Positions 10,351-20,400 of a stretch of DNA of 64,000 nucleotides are shown piece after piece. The notes under the pieces are model-generated. The model was not told the DNA's origin. It did not search any database and was given only the letters and a program-made list of their open reading frames with translations. The number at the start of each line of letters is the position of its first letter. The stretch's first letter is position 1. Origin of the DNA: Parelaphostrongylus tenuis (Eukaryota > Nematoda > Chromadorea > Rhabditida > Metastrongylidae); assembly GCA_019055375.1 (NCBI GenBank), contig JAHQIW010000610.1, positions 1-64,000 on the forward strand, given 5' to 3'. The position numbers and the translations under genes are program-made.

Positions 10351-13300
10351 AAATTTGACCCGTCTTCACAATGTTTTTCACTTTGCGCATCCCCCTACTT
10401 CTAGCATTCAATTCATTTCTTTCGTCTTCTTCTCCGAAGACGTAGCATAGTGACTGAGTAAGTCTCCTTGCAACCTCGAGCATAGCCTTGATGTGGCATT
10501 TCATAGGACGTTGTTGTTGACTGCGGGAGAGAGGTTGGATTGGAGCTCGGCCCACGCACGCCTCGACGAGCATCACAACACTTGATCATGGCGCCCCCTT
10601 TTGTATGCATATATATTTATAAATGTACATATATATACATACATGCATATACATGTGTATATGTATATGTATACATATGCAAATGTATATGCATGCAACA
10701 AGCTCTATTCCATTATACCTAGTGATCCAAAAGGGGGCGCTGTCGCCGAGTGGTTGTCATACTCGTCTCAGCGTGCGTAGATCCGAGCTCGGCCCCCTGC
10801 CTCTCTCCGGCAGTCAACAACAAGGTCCTATGAAATGCCACATCAAGGCTATCCTCGAGGTTGTAAGGAGACTTACTCAGTCACTATGCTACGTCTTCGG
10901 AGAAGAAGACGAAAGAAACGAATTGAATGCTAGAAATATGGGAGTTGCACAGCAAAAAAAAAAATACTGTGAAGACAGATGAAGTATGAAAAAAGAAAGG
11001 TATATTATCAGATTACACTGCTTCAGGCGAGGTCTTAAAACAATCGAAAAGATAGGTATGACAATATGCGTGTTACCAGCCACCTACTGTATAGCTTTGT
11101 CGGGTGGATGGTCTTATCACCTTGCAGCAAATCTCATTAGTTCGGCATCGATTCCTCTATTGTGTAGGGGGTATGTTTCTGAGGAACTCATCGAACCAAA
11201 GAGCACCGCGCTACTGACGAGGCTGTAAGGCTGAAACACGTGTCTTGCACAATATATGCGCAAGAGCAGACCTTATGGAAGGCTTAACCCCTAAAGGACG
11301 ATGTGTACCAGCTGAGGTACACGGTTGTTTGAAGGCCTTTCTCGCTGCATAAAAGTTTTCTCCTGGGCATTTGGTAATCGTTCGAAAGCTTGAATCTTTG
11401 CAATTTCACCGACCTGTTCAGTTTTGAAAAAAGACATATTACGTTGCAGTCCTGAAAATAAAATTATGTTTCACACTCAATTTTCGTCATGTGCTTGGGT
11501 GGGGCTTTGATATAGCTTTTCACTAAAGTTTTATCAGTCATTAGATAGCGCAAATCGCTGATTAGATGAAAAAATGAATTTTGATGATATAAGTGTTTTT
11601 TGGAAGATTGTTATAGAACGCTGTGATAGCGAAAAGATCACATTTCACGCCTAAAATGTTACCCTGCCGCTTGGACGTCATAAGGGGTTTATTGGTAAAT
11701 ATAGGTGAAGTTTATGCGCTGGAGGTATCTTATCGTTCCGTAAAAATGGGATGTTACGAATGAATCTTCTACAAAGGTTTTTCAATATGAAAAGTAATTA
11801 GTTCTTTTGAAATCATTCTTTTTCAGCGGTAATACCTCGTTCTTGTAAGAAACTAAATAAACTTTCATCCCCTGTTATGCATTTGCATCCCCTGTCTTGC
11901 GAGAACGTAGCTTGAAAACATCATCTTCAACAAGTAAACATTTCTAAAAGAGGTCTATGTGGAGGTATTTCTAATATGCAGCTGAAGTGTAGGAAGAGCG
12001 CGCGTTTATCATTTCGCATATCTCGCATGATATGGTACTTTGTTAAGAGTGAAATGTTGACTACGGCAGATCGGTAGTAAACTGAGAAAAAAACGAAATA
12101 GACGGTGGTTACCATCTAAATTTATTAACCCGTTGAAAATCTCGCTACCAATGAATAAATTAAACTCCAACATCCCTGGTGTTACTAGTGCTACGTTGAG
12201 ATTTTTTTGTGTTACATTTTTTATTGCCTTGGAAAAACCGCAAAAATTATCCAACCCTCCAAAAGATCACCCTTACCGAGCAACTAAAACATAAATAAAT
12301 CGATACCACTTGTAAAAACAACATTAACAATCTGAATAAAGTAATTTCTACACCTCACGCAACGCCCCTATCAACACCCATATTCGAAAAAAAAAAAGTT
12401 TTTTATTCTTTTTAGACAATTTAGTAGTTATTCAATAGCTTGAGTCTCGAAAATTTGAAGGGTGAATTTTATTGCTGAAAAGCTTTTGAATAAAGCTGCA
12501 ACAGTGAAAAGGAAATGTTAGTTGACATTCAGACTCCTTCCGATGAGCAAAGCTTTCCCTCAAACACACCAAATTTTTGATAGCATAAATCTCGGAAAAT
12601 TCAACAGCGTTTTTAGTTTTGCAAGAAATCTATTGCGCTGCAACACTGAACTTAAGATTGCATTTCACTTGCGGTGTGTATGCCTTCCACCGGTTTGTGT
12701 ATGGATATTACAACATTGTCATTAAGCCATCGCCGTTCAGTAACCAGTCGATAGCTCAAATCTGGAGAAATTTAATAGTGTGGTTTCCATTTGACAAAAT
12801 TTTCTTTGCGAGCTGTAGCAACAGGAATAAAACTGGGTTGCACATCGGGGTATTTTTCGCTATACACGGCTTTTCTTTCAGGCTTTCACGCCCATTCGAT
12901 AGGGCAAATCTCAAAAATTCCAAAAATATGCTTAGTTTTTGAGAAAGACTTCTTAGTGGGTCGTTACAGCTGAAAGAACATTAGGTCTTACACTCGACGC
13001 GTACCACACGCCACATGTAAATTGCGCTACGCGATCGACACGGCCCCCAGTGTGGAACTCAATAATCTTTTAGCTGTAACAACCTATTAAAATTTCAAAA
13101 ACTAAGCTTATCATTGAGATTGCCTAGATTTGTGTCTTCGATTGGTTATTGAAAGTCTCAGTGTAAACCTCTGTCCAGCGAAGATGTTTCAGTGTGAAAG
13201 AGAATTTCACTTCACCTAAACAGTATAGTATAAAAACCATGTGAACAATGATACACACGCTTCAGGCACTCGATATCCATGCTGTCGAATTGTTATTAAA

Positions 13301-14240
13301 ACTTCAAAAAGGAATAAAAAAATATCTCTTTTTAATATAGGTGCTGATAGGAGAGATGTAGCGAGAATACTTCTCTCGTGGCACATTATCCTGGCCAATA
13401 GTTTGCGTAATGCCAATGTTCTAAGCCTTTCATTCAACTATTGTTGTCCCTTCCCGCTCAGATTTCTTCACTCATTGTTCCTTTTATATTTATTCATATT
13501 CACTCATAATCCTACTTTTTATTCATAAGTACTTAACCTTTTCTTACGTGCGTCAACTCTGAATAATTGGAAATAAACGAATGTTTGATATAAATTTAGT
13601 AGTGAGAGTTATCGATCATTTCTGAGAAATTACTAGCTGTTGTCCATTTTTTATTCTCTATGATGACTCCTTCGGTCTTATATAATACTAGTGAAGAGCA
13701 AAACTTATGATTTTCCTTGTGATCTCCTTCGTACAATTGGTTGAATGCCAAATTCAGAACGACTGCAAAGTAAACCAGCGTTTTTCTCAACAGAAGACAC
13801 GTTAACTAAAGCAAAAGCATATGAGTGAGTAGAGAAAATCTTGTTCTATTAAAGTAATACAAGAATTTCGGAAATTTTTGGTAAACGGAGGGAAATTCTT
13901 CAATTAAACAGCGAAAATAGCACAGTTCGCTCTGCGCGCATCCACTTCTATGGCCTCCGTCAGGGGTTAAAATATGTCATCAGATTAAATAAAAAATTTC
14001 TCCCACTCAGTGTGTTTTAAATTCACATTGTTGCAGGAACGAGCACTTTTTCGCAAAAACGAAGTCGCGGATTCGGAAGCAACCTATCTGTCAATCTTCT
14101 TCACCAATGTACTTTTTCTGTCGATAATGTTGTTTCTTGCTTTTTTCCTTCTTGGGAATCTGACTCCCATTTTCAATTCTCTTCTTTCTGTCATTGGCTC
14201 TGCAGGACTTGTGGCATTCCTTTCAACTGCTAAGAATTAG
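7497..14240 (+). CDS. trap-3: Translocon-associated protein subunit gamma (TRAP-gamma/SSR3)
   Basis: TRAP-gamma is a multi-pass ER membrane subunit of the TRAP complex, which sits beside Sec61 and helps secretory proteins enter the ER. Exons are 7497-7643, 8419-8516, 8570-8657 and 14037-14240; phases agree and give 178 residues, close to the family length of about 180-185. Diagnostic stretches are SNALFYLNAVVLS in exon 1, KKMSTKEKE in exon 3 and RKNEVADSEATYLSIFFTN in exon 4, with the C-terminal GLVAFLSTAKN. Four hydrophobic segments are visible, two before and two after a charged cytosolic loop. The start is the first ATG, after an acceptor-like TTTTCTTAG at about 7449-7457 that could be a trans-splice site. 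Intron 3 (5.4 kb) begins with GC rather than GT and holds SINEs, an AT microsatellite and hammerhead-bearing repeats. Gene family confidence is very high. Confidence 0.95.
7851..7955. repeat. (GA)n followed by (CT)n in trap-3 intron 1
   Basis: A purine run of AGAGAGAG units (about 7852-7908) is followed, after a short GGAGGAGAAGAAGG spacer, by a CTCTCTCT run (7923-7953). The two runs are complementary, so the transcript could form a long AG/CU hairpin within the 775-bp intron. Confidence 0.85.
8070..8340 (+). repeat. tRNA-like SINE, family S1, with poly-C tail
   Basis: Complete S1 order on the plus strand: GTGGCGCAGCGGTTTAAAGG, GATGGTTCGATTTCGC, GCTCACCAGGCCTTC, CCAGACTTGTCTAGGAGGAT, ATATGCATTTAGTCACC, then a pure C run (8287-8313), then GATGCTTGATAGTCGAATC. 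It lies in trap-3 intron 1 just upstream of exon 2. Confidence 0.65.
8658..8659 (+). other. GC splice donor of trap-3 intron 3
   Basis: Exon 3 must end after the GAG at 8655-8657 for the protein to continue as KEKE-ERALFRKNEVAD, which matches the family spacing exactly. The intron then starts GCTAGT, a GC variant of the AG|GTNAGT donor. The nearest GT (8662) would put the next exon out of frame. Confidence 0.8.
8660..9900 (+). repeat. Intron DNA with scattered family H fragments
   Basis: Short family H motifs occur at 9433 (CATTCGATAGC) and 9600 (TTATTCGATAGCTG), spaced at roughly 170 bp. No exon was found here that would fit trap-3. Confidence 0.4.
9990..10115 (+). repeat. tRNA-like SINE, family S2
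   Basis: Starts AAAACAGGAGCCGCGATAG and continues GCATGCACTCTTGG, GGTTCTAATCCC and GAGGTTCAAGGTC, then the family 3' end (ATCACTCTACAT, AACATCATACCACTC). Confidence 0.6.
10240..10284 (-). ncRNA. Degenerate hammerhead motif, family E
   Basis: Minus strand: stem I half GTGCAA, core CTGACGA, stem II GGCT-GTT-AGCC, core GAAA, then CATGGG where the stem III palindrome should be. Core and stem II are good, but the region around the cleavage site is degraded. Its 5' strand GTGCAA is the exact partner of the 3' strand TTGCAC kept by the copy at 11200. Confidence 0.45.
10302..10346. repeat. (AT)n microsatellite
   Basis: Alternating ATATAT for about 44 bp in trap-3 intron 3, directly between a family E element and a minus-strand S3 SINE. 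Confidence 0.95.
10360..10985. repeat. Inverted pair of S3 tRNA-like SINEs around AT-rich repeats
   Basis: A minus-strand S3 copy (about 10360-10600) and a plus-strand copy (10728-10985) share CAAGGCTAT, TGCAACCTCGAG, CAGTCACTATGCTACG and TTCTTCTCCGAAGACG as reverse complements. The centre is ATATATACATACATGCATAT-type microsatellite (10600-10700). The plus copy begins GGGGGCGCTGTCGCCGAG with an A-box-like GAGTGGTTGTCATACTCG. A transcript could form a hairpin with arms of about 240 bp. Confidence 0.75.
11030..11290 (+). mobile_element. Family E element with hammerhead-like motif
   Basis: Similar to the right half of the element at 20225-20720 in order and wording: AGATTACACTGC, GGCGAGGTCT, GTGTAGGGGGTATG, GAACCAAAGAGCACCG, the ribozyme-like core, then CCTTATGGAAGGCTT. 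It lies in trap-3 intron 3 in the sense orientation. Family H fragments follow at 11330-11700. Confidence 0.55.
11200..11250 (+). ncRNA. Hammerhead-like motif, family E
   Basis: Core CTGACGA (11214-11220), stem II GGCT-GTAA-GGCT, core GAAA, palindromic stem III ACAC/GTGT, cleavage base C (11244), then TTGCAC. The 5' strand here is GCGCTA, so the innermost stem I pairing is imperfect; the sibling copy at 10240-10284 has the matching GTGCAA. Probably a decayed ribozyme. Confidence 0.5.
12925..13120. repeat. Inverted repeat within family H DNA
   Basis: GCTTAGTTTTTGAGAAAG and GTTACAGCTGAAAG on the left recur as reverse complements (TTTAGCTGTAACAACC, TTTCAAAAACTAAGC) on the right, with about 110 bp between. 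Family H motifs continue on both sides from 12400 to 13160. Confidence 0.6.
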
Positions 14241-14494
14241 ATTGAACCTTTTGAGTGTTTTCTTCCATTGTTTCAGATCAATGAGACCGTTTAATTTATT
14301 CAATGTTTGATTGTAAAAAGTCCTATGGCTTTCTTTTTACGTTTGGATAAAAAAAAATATTTCATAAAGATATCTCGGAGTCGAGCAGTATTGTGTGGAC
14401 GATCACTATGCTACGTTTCTCTCAATGAAAGTTGTTGTCCACTCGAAAATCACTCGAAATTATCTTTATATTGGTCAGTTCAATGAACTAGGAT
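14241..14494 (+). other. Short intercistronic region, trap-3 to Tudor gene
   Basis: Only 254 bp separate the trap-3 stop from the next start codon. It contains TTGTTTCAG near 14275 and a U-rich acceptor ending at 14478. No canonical AATAAA is present, only CATAAA near 14363. The spacing is typical of nematode operons, in which the downstream message is made by SL2-type trans-splicing. Confidence 0.55.
14460..14494 (+). promoter_or_regulatory. Candidate trans-splice acceptor and two-codon uORF
   Basis: The U-rich TATCTTTATATTGGTCAG ends at 14478, 16 nt before the ATG ATG that opens the Tudor gene. The resulting 5' leader contains ATG AAC TAG (14483-14491), a two-codon upstream frame that stops 3 nt before the start. 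That the acceptor is trans-spliced is inferred from spacing. Confidence 0.45.
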
Positions 14495-17400
14495 ATGATG
14501 TTCATTGGGAACGCACCACGCGAACGTCCGGTTTCCCCCATCTTCATATCCGGAGAGAAATACCCGGAAATGTGTAGGAACGGCCTGCAAGAGAACGGCG
14601 TGGGAAAGGTACGCAGTCTCTCTTGTCTTTCCATTGCTCTAAGTTGTTTTCAGCTGTGTTTAGGACGTAGATATATGTGCAAGAACGCTAAGTGAAATGC
14701 AATAAGCTTTGCATCTCAGGCGGGAATAGAGCCCTCGTTTCTCCTATGCCAGAAACGCGTGTAACCACTGCGCTATCGAAGCCTGTGATTTGCCATCACT
14801 TTCTGTGAAATAAGGCATCGAATAAGTAAGCGACCATCTGACAATAGGTTCAGTGATGTTCTGTTAGTACATCTCCTTTTCTCCCTGTGTGGATAAATCG
14901 GGGATCAAACTTCCGCCTGAGGTCTCAAGTTTTGCATATCACCCTCATCATTCTTGGTTATTTAGTTAAAACATCGTAATATTATAGAAAAAAGCAGTAT
15001 AGCAAAAATTTTTGAACATTAAGGAAGCTCAGACTGAAACTCGTTAGAATTGAACACAGCACACACTACGCATTGGATACAATGCATTCAGTCAGGAAGT
15101 CATTGACTGTAGATGTTGCCCGATAAGCTATATAAATTCACCTTACATAAGAGAGGCGAGATCAGTCTTGTTAAATTCCAAAATACAGCGTTGAGAGAGG
15201 GACAAAGCAGGGGTTCCGATAGTGTAATAGGTAATACGTTTGGACACTGGAAAAGGTAGTTGTGGGTTCGTTGCCCACCTGCGACTCCGCGTTACGGTGT
15301 CGTATCTCAGCATTCATCTGTAATTGTGTTAACCCTTTCGGGAACCGTGTATCCAAAAAATACCCAATTTTTCGGGGGATCTCATGCTGGGAAGGGGATT
15401 TTTCCATATATCCTCAGCAACTATTCAGAGGCTTAAATCAATTTGGCAATCTCGGGAATGTGTTTGATTCCTGGAAAAAATTTTCAAGTGTTTTGAAGCA
15501 GTAAAAATGAAGTTATGTTCACACTCAAATTGCTCTGCGTGGCCGGGGGGAGGGGGGGGGGGGGGTCCTGTGAATGGCTTTTGGTCAGACTTCTGGTGCT
15601 CTCTCGATAGCATAAATCGCGGCGATTCTGAGGCTGAAGTCGTTTTCGAGAAAGGTTTCCATAAAGCCTTGTAAAAGCGGAAGGAAAATTACATTTCACA
15701 CTCGAAGTTTTCTTCGCGCATGAAAGTTATAATTGCAGGGAAAGTACATAATTGTGTTGACAAGATCATAGAGTATCGAGCTAATATGAAATCTTGGAAG
15801 TTTTTCCTTTAAAAGCCAAGAAAAATCCTAATTTAAATACCAAACATCGCGTGCCGCTTGCGAGTTCGCGTGGGCGATCAGCCATCTGTTGCCCCCGAAG
15901 TGCTGTTGCTTGTTTGCACTGGAATCGCTGTATTGTATTAAACTTTGTGTTCATCTTCGAAGATTTAGATATTCTCAGATTCATCGGATTCCACTCAATC
16001 GGACAGCGGTGGTCCAAGTTCTGAGGGCGGAATCACCGAGCTGCATTTGGGTTCGCCTTACTAATCACATCACGGATAGTCTAATTCTTACAGAACCGTG
16101 AGTTTCTACTCTTTAATTGGGTATTTTAGATAGTACAAGGGGATTATATACTTGCATTTTTGAAGGTGTGAGTTAGTACCTCGTTGCAAAGAGGGTGATG
16201 GTATCAGTGGTTCCGAAAACTTGAGAGAATTCGAGTACTGTCTTGCCCCTATAAGAGACAGAACGTATGCCCGTTGTCGAGTATTAGAGGTAAGCTGTCG
16301 CCGTTAATTTGGCCTTCCACCTTTATTTCTAAGTTCCAAAATATCTATAGATCTAGAATTTCTGAGTTGTATGCAGAACATTCGACCCCAGCTGGGAGTT
16401 CAAACCCGCGTTCTACCCATATAGAGATGCTAGCTGTCAGCACATTAAGCCAGCTGGCTGTCAGCTTAGCTGGGTTCAGTGCCGATATGAGTTTACCACT
16501 TAGGCATGTTAAAGATTGATTACTCACAGCTACGATGGCTTATATCGGCGAAAGAGTAATAGCAAAGCGGTGGGATTGATAGTGCAGTGTTGGTACGCGC
16601 TCTCGCTATGGGTGAAACGCGGGTTCGATTTCTGACCGAGTCAAGTGTTTTGCAAACCACTCAGTAATCTCTGATCTATGATCATAGTATAATAACGCTG
16701 CTCAGTTAAGCCGGTAAATACAAAGATATTCATAGATTATAGCTTTTAAAGAGTAGAGAGCGCATAAAACGCAGTGCTTAGAGATGTTCTGCGTCGTACA
16801 CAAGGTCGATGGTTTGATTTCGTGCTGATGGCTGACCAAGCCATGCAGTCCTCCGGGGTCGAAAAATTAGTACCGGACTTTTGAGTAGGATAAGCAGCAC
16901 TGACTTGATACAGTGATAGACTACCGCGAGTCATTGTAGAGGCCAGATAGAGATTCAATCACCTCAAACGTGGCTAATACGAATGCAGGGTATATCCCTT
17001 AGAGATTCAACAACACGGGGCTTTTATTCTACATAAATATTAAAGTTATGAAACATCGTTCATTTTCCAATTAATGTGTTAATTTTCATGTTCACGACAG
17101 CACAGTGAGGGTCTTATTCATCGACGAAGGTGTGGACGCGTGGGTGATGAAAAATGTATGTTTTTGCTGTAGTACTTACGAGTAATTTCAAGAACTGCAG
17201 TCTTATAACTTCGACATTGTTCGATAATTAAGAGTTTTTTACGAGCCTAAGTACGAGGTTATAAAAATGAAGTTTATTTGCACACCTGCTTTTTTGGCAG
17301 ATTTTGCCTTCTTCATTGCGTGGAAACATAAGGTTGTCTGCAATCCCGTTAGTGGAATACCTCCGTCATTTCGACAAAAGTATTCTCTTGACGGAGGATT

Positions 17401-20400
17401 GTAGATAACCTGATCCTTTCAAGCTCTGAAGAGGTCGGAATCCGCCGAAGCATCAGCTGTTCAAATGAAATTATTATGGAAATCTCGAGGTTTGTCTCAT
17501 CAAGAAGGGACTGTGAGCTGTTTAGTCAAGTTTAAATCATTTTTCGGAAAAAACGATAGCGGTAGTTGTAATTCACCGTTTTTGCAGTATATCAGTATCT
17601 ATTTTTATATCATATTTTTATTAAGAGCCTAGCCTGTATGCCCAAGGATTTTGCCTACCACCCTTGGCAAGCTATCATGGTGTCATTGGCTGGCATGGGC
17701 ATCCGCCCACGGCGTTGTCCTCGAAATCAGGTATTTTGAACTTTCGAAAACAAACTGCGTCGATATCGGGTCTTTCTATAACATTGGTCTAGAGCAATAG
17801 ACATCAAATTAATCAACCAAAAGTAGTCAAAACTGCATGATTTCTGTAACACTCGACTGCGCATTTTCTTGCGAACATTTTGACATACAAATTGCCTCTA
17901 CTTGCTTTGAGATGAAAATGTCGTGTGAAATCCGCTTGCCACTCATTCACGAACGCCGTATAGGTGGACATGCTACTGAAGCGGAGAGCAGGATTAATGG
18001 AGCTTGGGGCGATGATACGGTTGCAGGAAGAGCGAGTAAGAAGTGCTTCGAGAAGCTCAAAGGTGGAGAGAACGGTGTGGAGGATTGATCGCTCTCAAGC
18101 CGTCCACAGCAAGCTCCATTAATCTTGCGCTTTCTCTACGATATCGATCTATCAGTGACCAACCGTCAACGCTTTGGCTTGCAGAAAGTGTTGTAGCAGA
18201 ACAGGATCCGCAGTAGTATAGTAGATTAGCACGCGCTTCCGCAAAGGTTGAGATGCGGGTTCGGTTTCCGTCCGCGGCTCGAAGTTTTGCCCATCACTGA
18301 TCAATGTTGGATCTGTAGTCATAGTATCATACCACTGCTAAAATGCGGTAAAAACAAGGAAATATAATTGAGTACACACTTCGTTAATTTCAATAGAGGT
18401 ATTTAAGGATCCGCCGTCGTGGACCGCAGAAGAGCGCGCATGTTTCCGTGAAATTCTGAACTCATTTCCACTGGTGAAAACTCGCACAGTGAAATCTTCA
18501 GTGATCTACAATGACTACAGAAAGCCAATTATGGTAAAGTACCTCCCTACTTATATTCTACACATCCATATGCTTTTCGTGCTTAGGCTTAGGCTTAGGC
18601 TTAGGCTTTGTAGCGAGTTTATTTGGCAATATGAAATGAAAATGAAAAGTCTAAGCCTTGGAATAATAGAAAAAGGCTTCCTTTGCAATTCCAACACAAA
18701 AAATCTATAAATCTACGAAGCGGAGGAGAGAGGAGAAATATTTTTTCAAATATTTTGTTTATTTATTTCACATGACCCGTCATCAGTTTTGTTGCGCGAG
18801 TCCCAGTACCTGTAGCATTCGATTCGTTTTTCGTCTTCTTGAATGACGTAGAATTTCTGTCGAGCATGTCTCCTTGCAATCTCGAGGAAAGCCTGGCCGT
18901 GCGTGACGTACCATAGGGTGTTCTTGTTGACCGCCGGAGAGAGGTGGGTTGTGGCGCTATGAAAAGACCTTATTGAAATAAGCAATTTTTTGAATTCTCC
19001 GAGATTTTCACTATCAATTTAGGGAAAAACTTTCTCTACTATAATAGGTTCTTTTAAAAATCCTTGCTCAATATTGGAAAATTACCGAGAATGACAAAAC
19101 GAAGTGTAGGAGGCTAGCATTCTCTGCCAAGGACATATTTGTGATGGACAGTTCACATTCTGGAGGGAGACATTGATTCCTCCTCCTGGACAGGATTCTT
19201 CGTCCTTTCGGCTAAATATCTGTGAAAATACAGTGGCCGTTATTACGTGTGTTTTTTTATTAGTTTTGTTGTCCTGCAATCGAATAGTCAATTTTGAATG
19301 CTGACAGGATGCGCCCGTCTTCAAGAATCGTTGGAGGTGACTGAATGCATATCTGGCCTTTACGATGACTTGCTTTGGCCTGCCGGTGTGCAAGTCAGTG
19401 GTGCTATCCTCCCAGACAACTGTGGTACTGATTTGCCGACACCGGAGGGATAGAAAGCTTTGTGAGCGTTGAGCGCGGAACTGAACCATCGACTACTTTT
19501 GTATCGCAAGGCACCTCTACTACTTCACCACACGCTCCCTTCACTACGTTGTTTTGTTCTTATGTGTAAAGTACTTTCAATGTGCTTCGTTACCACCAAT
19601 GATAGCAATTTTTCCAGGTTGAATTGTATGGTATTCCTGAGGGATACACTGACACGTCACCTGACGCAGGAATTTCCATAGCTGCTCTCTTTACGGCTGA
19701 ATGTTGCGGTCGTGTGAAGAGTCTCCGTGTAGTAAATGCAGCCAAATTCTCTTCAGTTCCTAACTTCTCTGTGGTCAGTTACGTTCTTCAAATCGTTGTA
19801 ATCGGGTTTGGCTATACTGAAAGTATTTCGTTCATCATATCCTGATTTTTGTAGCGTAAGCCGCCTCCATCGCTGGAAGATATTCCTCCTTATCGGAGGA
19901 CCTTCCCATCTGATTGGAGGCATGATCCGTCTGCAAGCAATCAGTCGTCGTATCAGAATGAAAATGCTACACTATGGGAGGACTGGTCACCTCAAGCGGC
20001 ACGAGTACCTCCTATAGAAGTGAAATGGCTGGATGATCATGGGTGAGTATCAAGTTGGTACCACAGTAATAGTGATCACAGCTCTTGAGTCATGCTTGGA
20101 CTTAAGCAGAATTTCCTTATCTAGAAAGCCATTGAAATCACATCTTGACAAAAAAGTTATTCATTCCGGCAGGATGGTCGGAGAGATCCCTAAGTTTTTG
20201 CATCAAGGAATTCCTTGAAAATTTAGTCTGATAACCTATCTTGCACATTTTTATGAGGTCTGTTATGGCACTTATATGGTGTTAGACACTTGTTTTGGCT
20301 TTGCAGCCTCGTCATTAGCATGGTCTTATCCCTTGCGGGGGATATGCCTCCTACATTTAGTGGTGACGGATTATGTATTGTTTTGAGTGAGGTCTATAAA

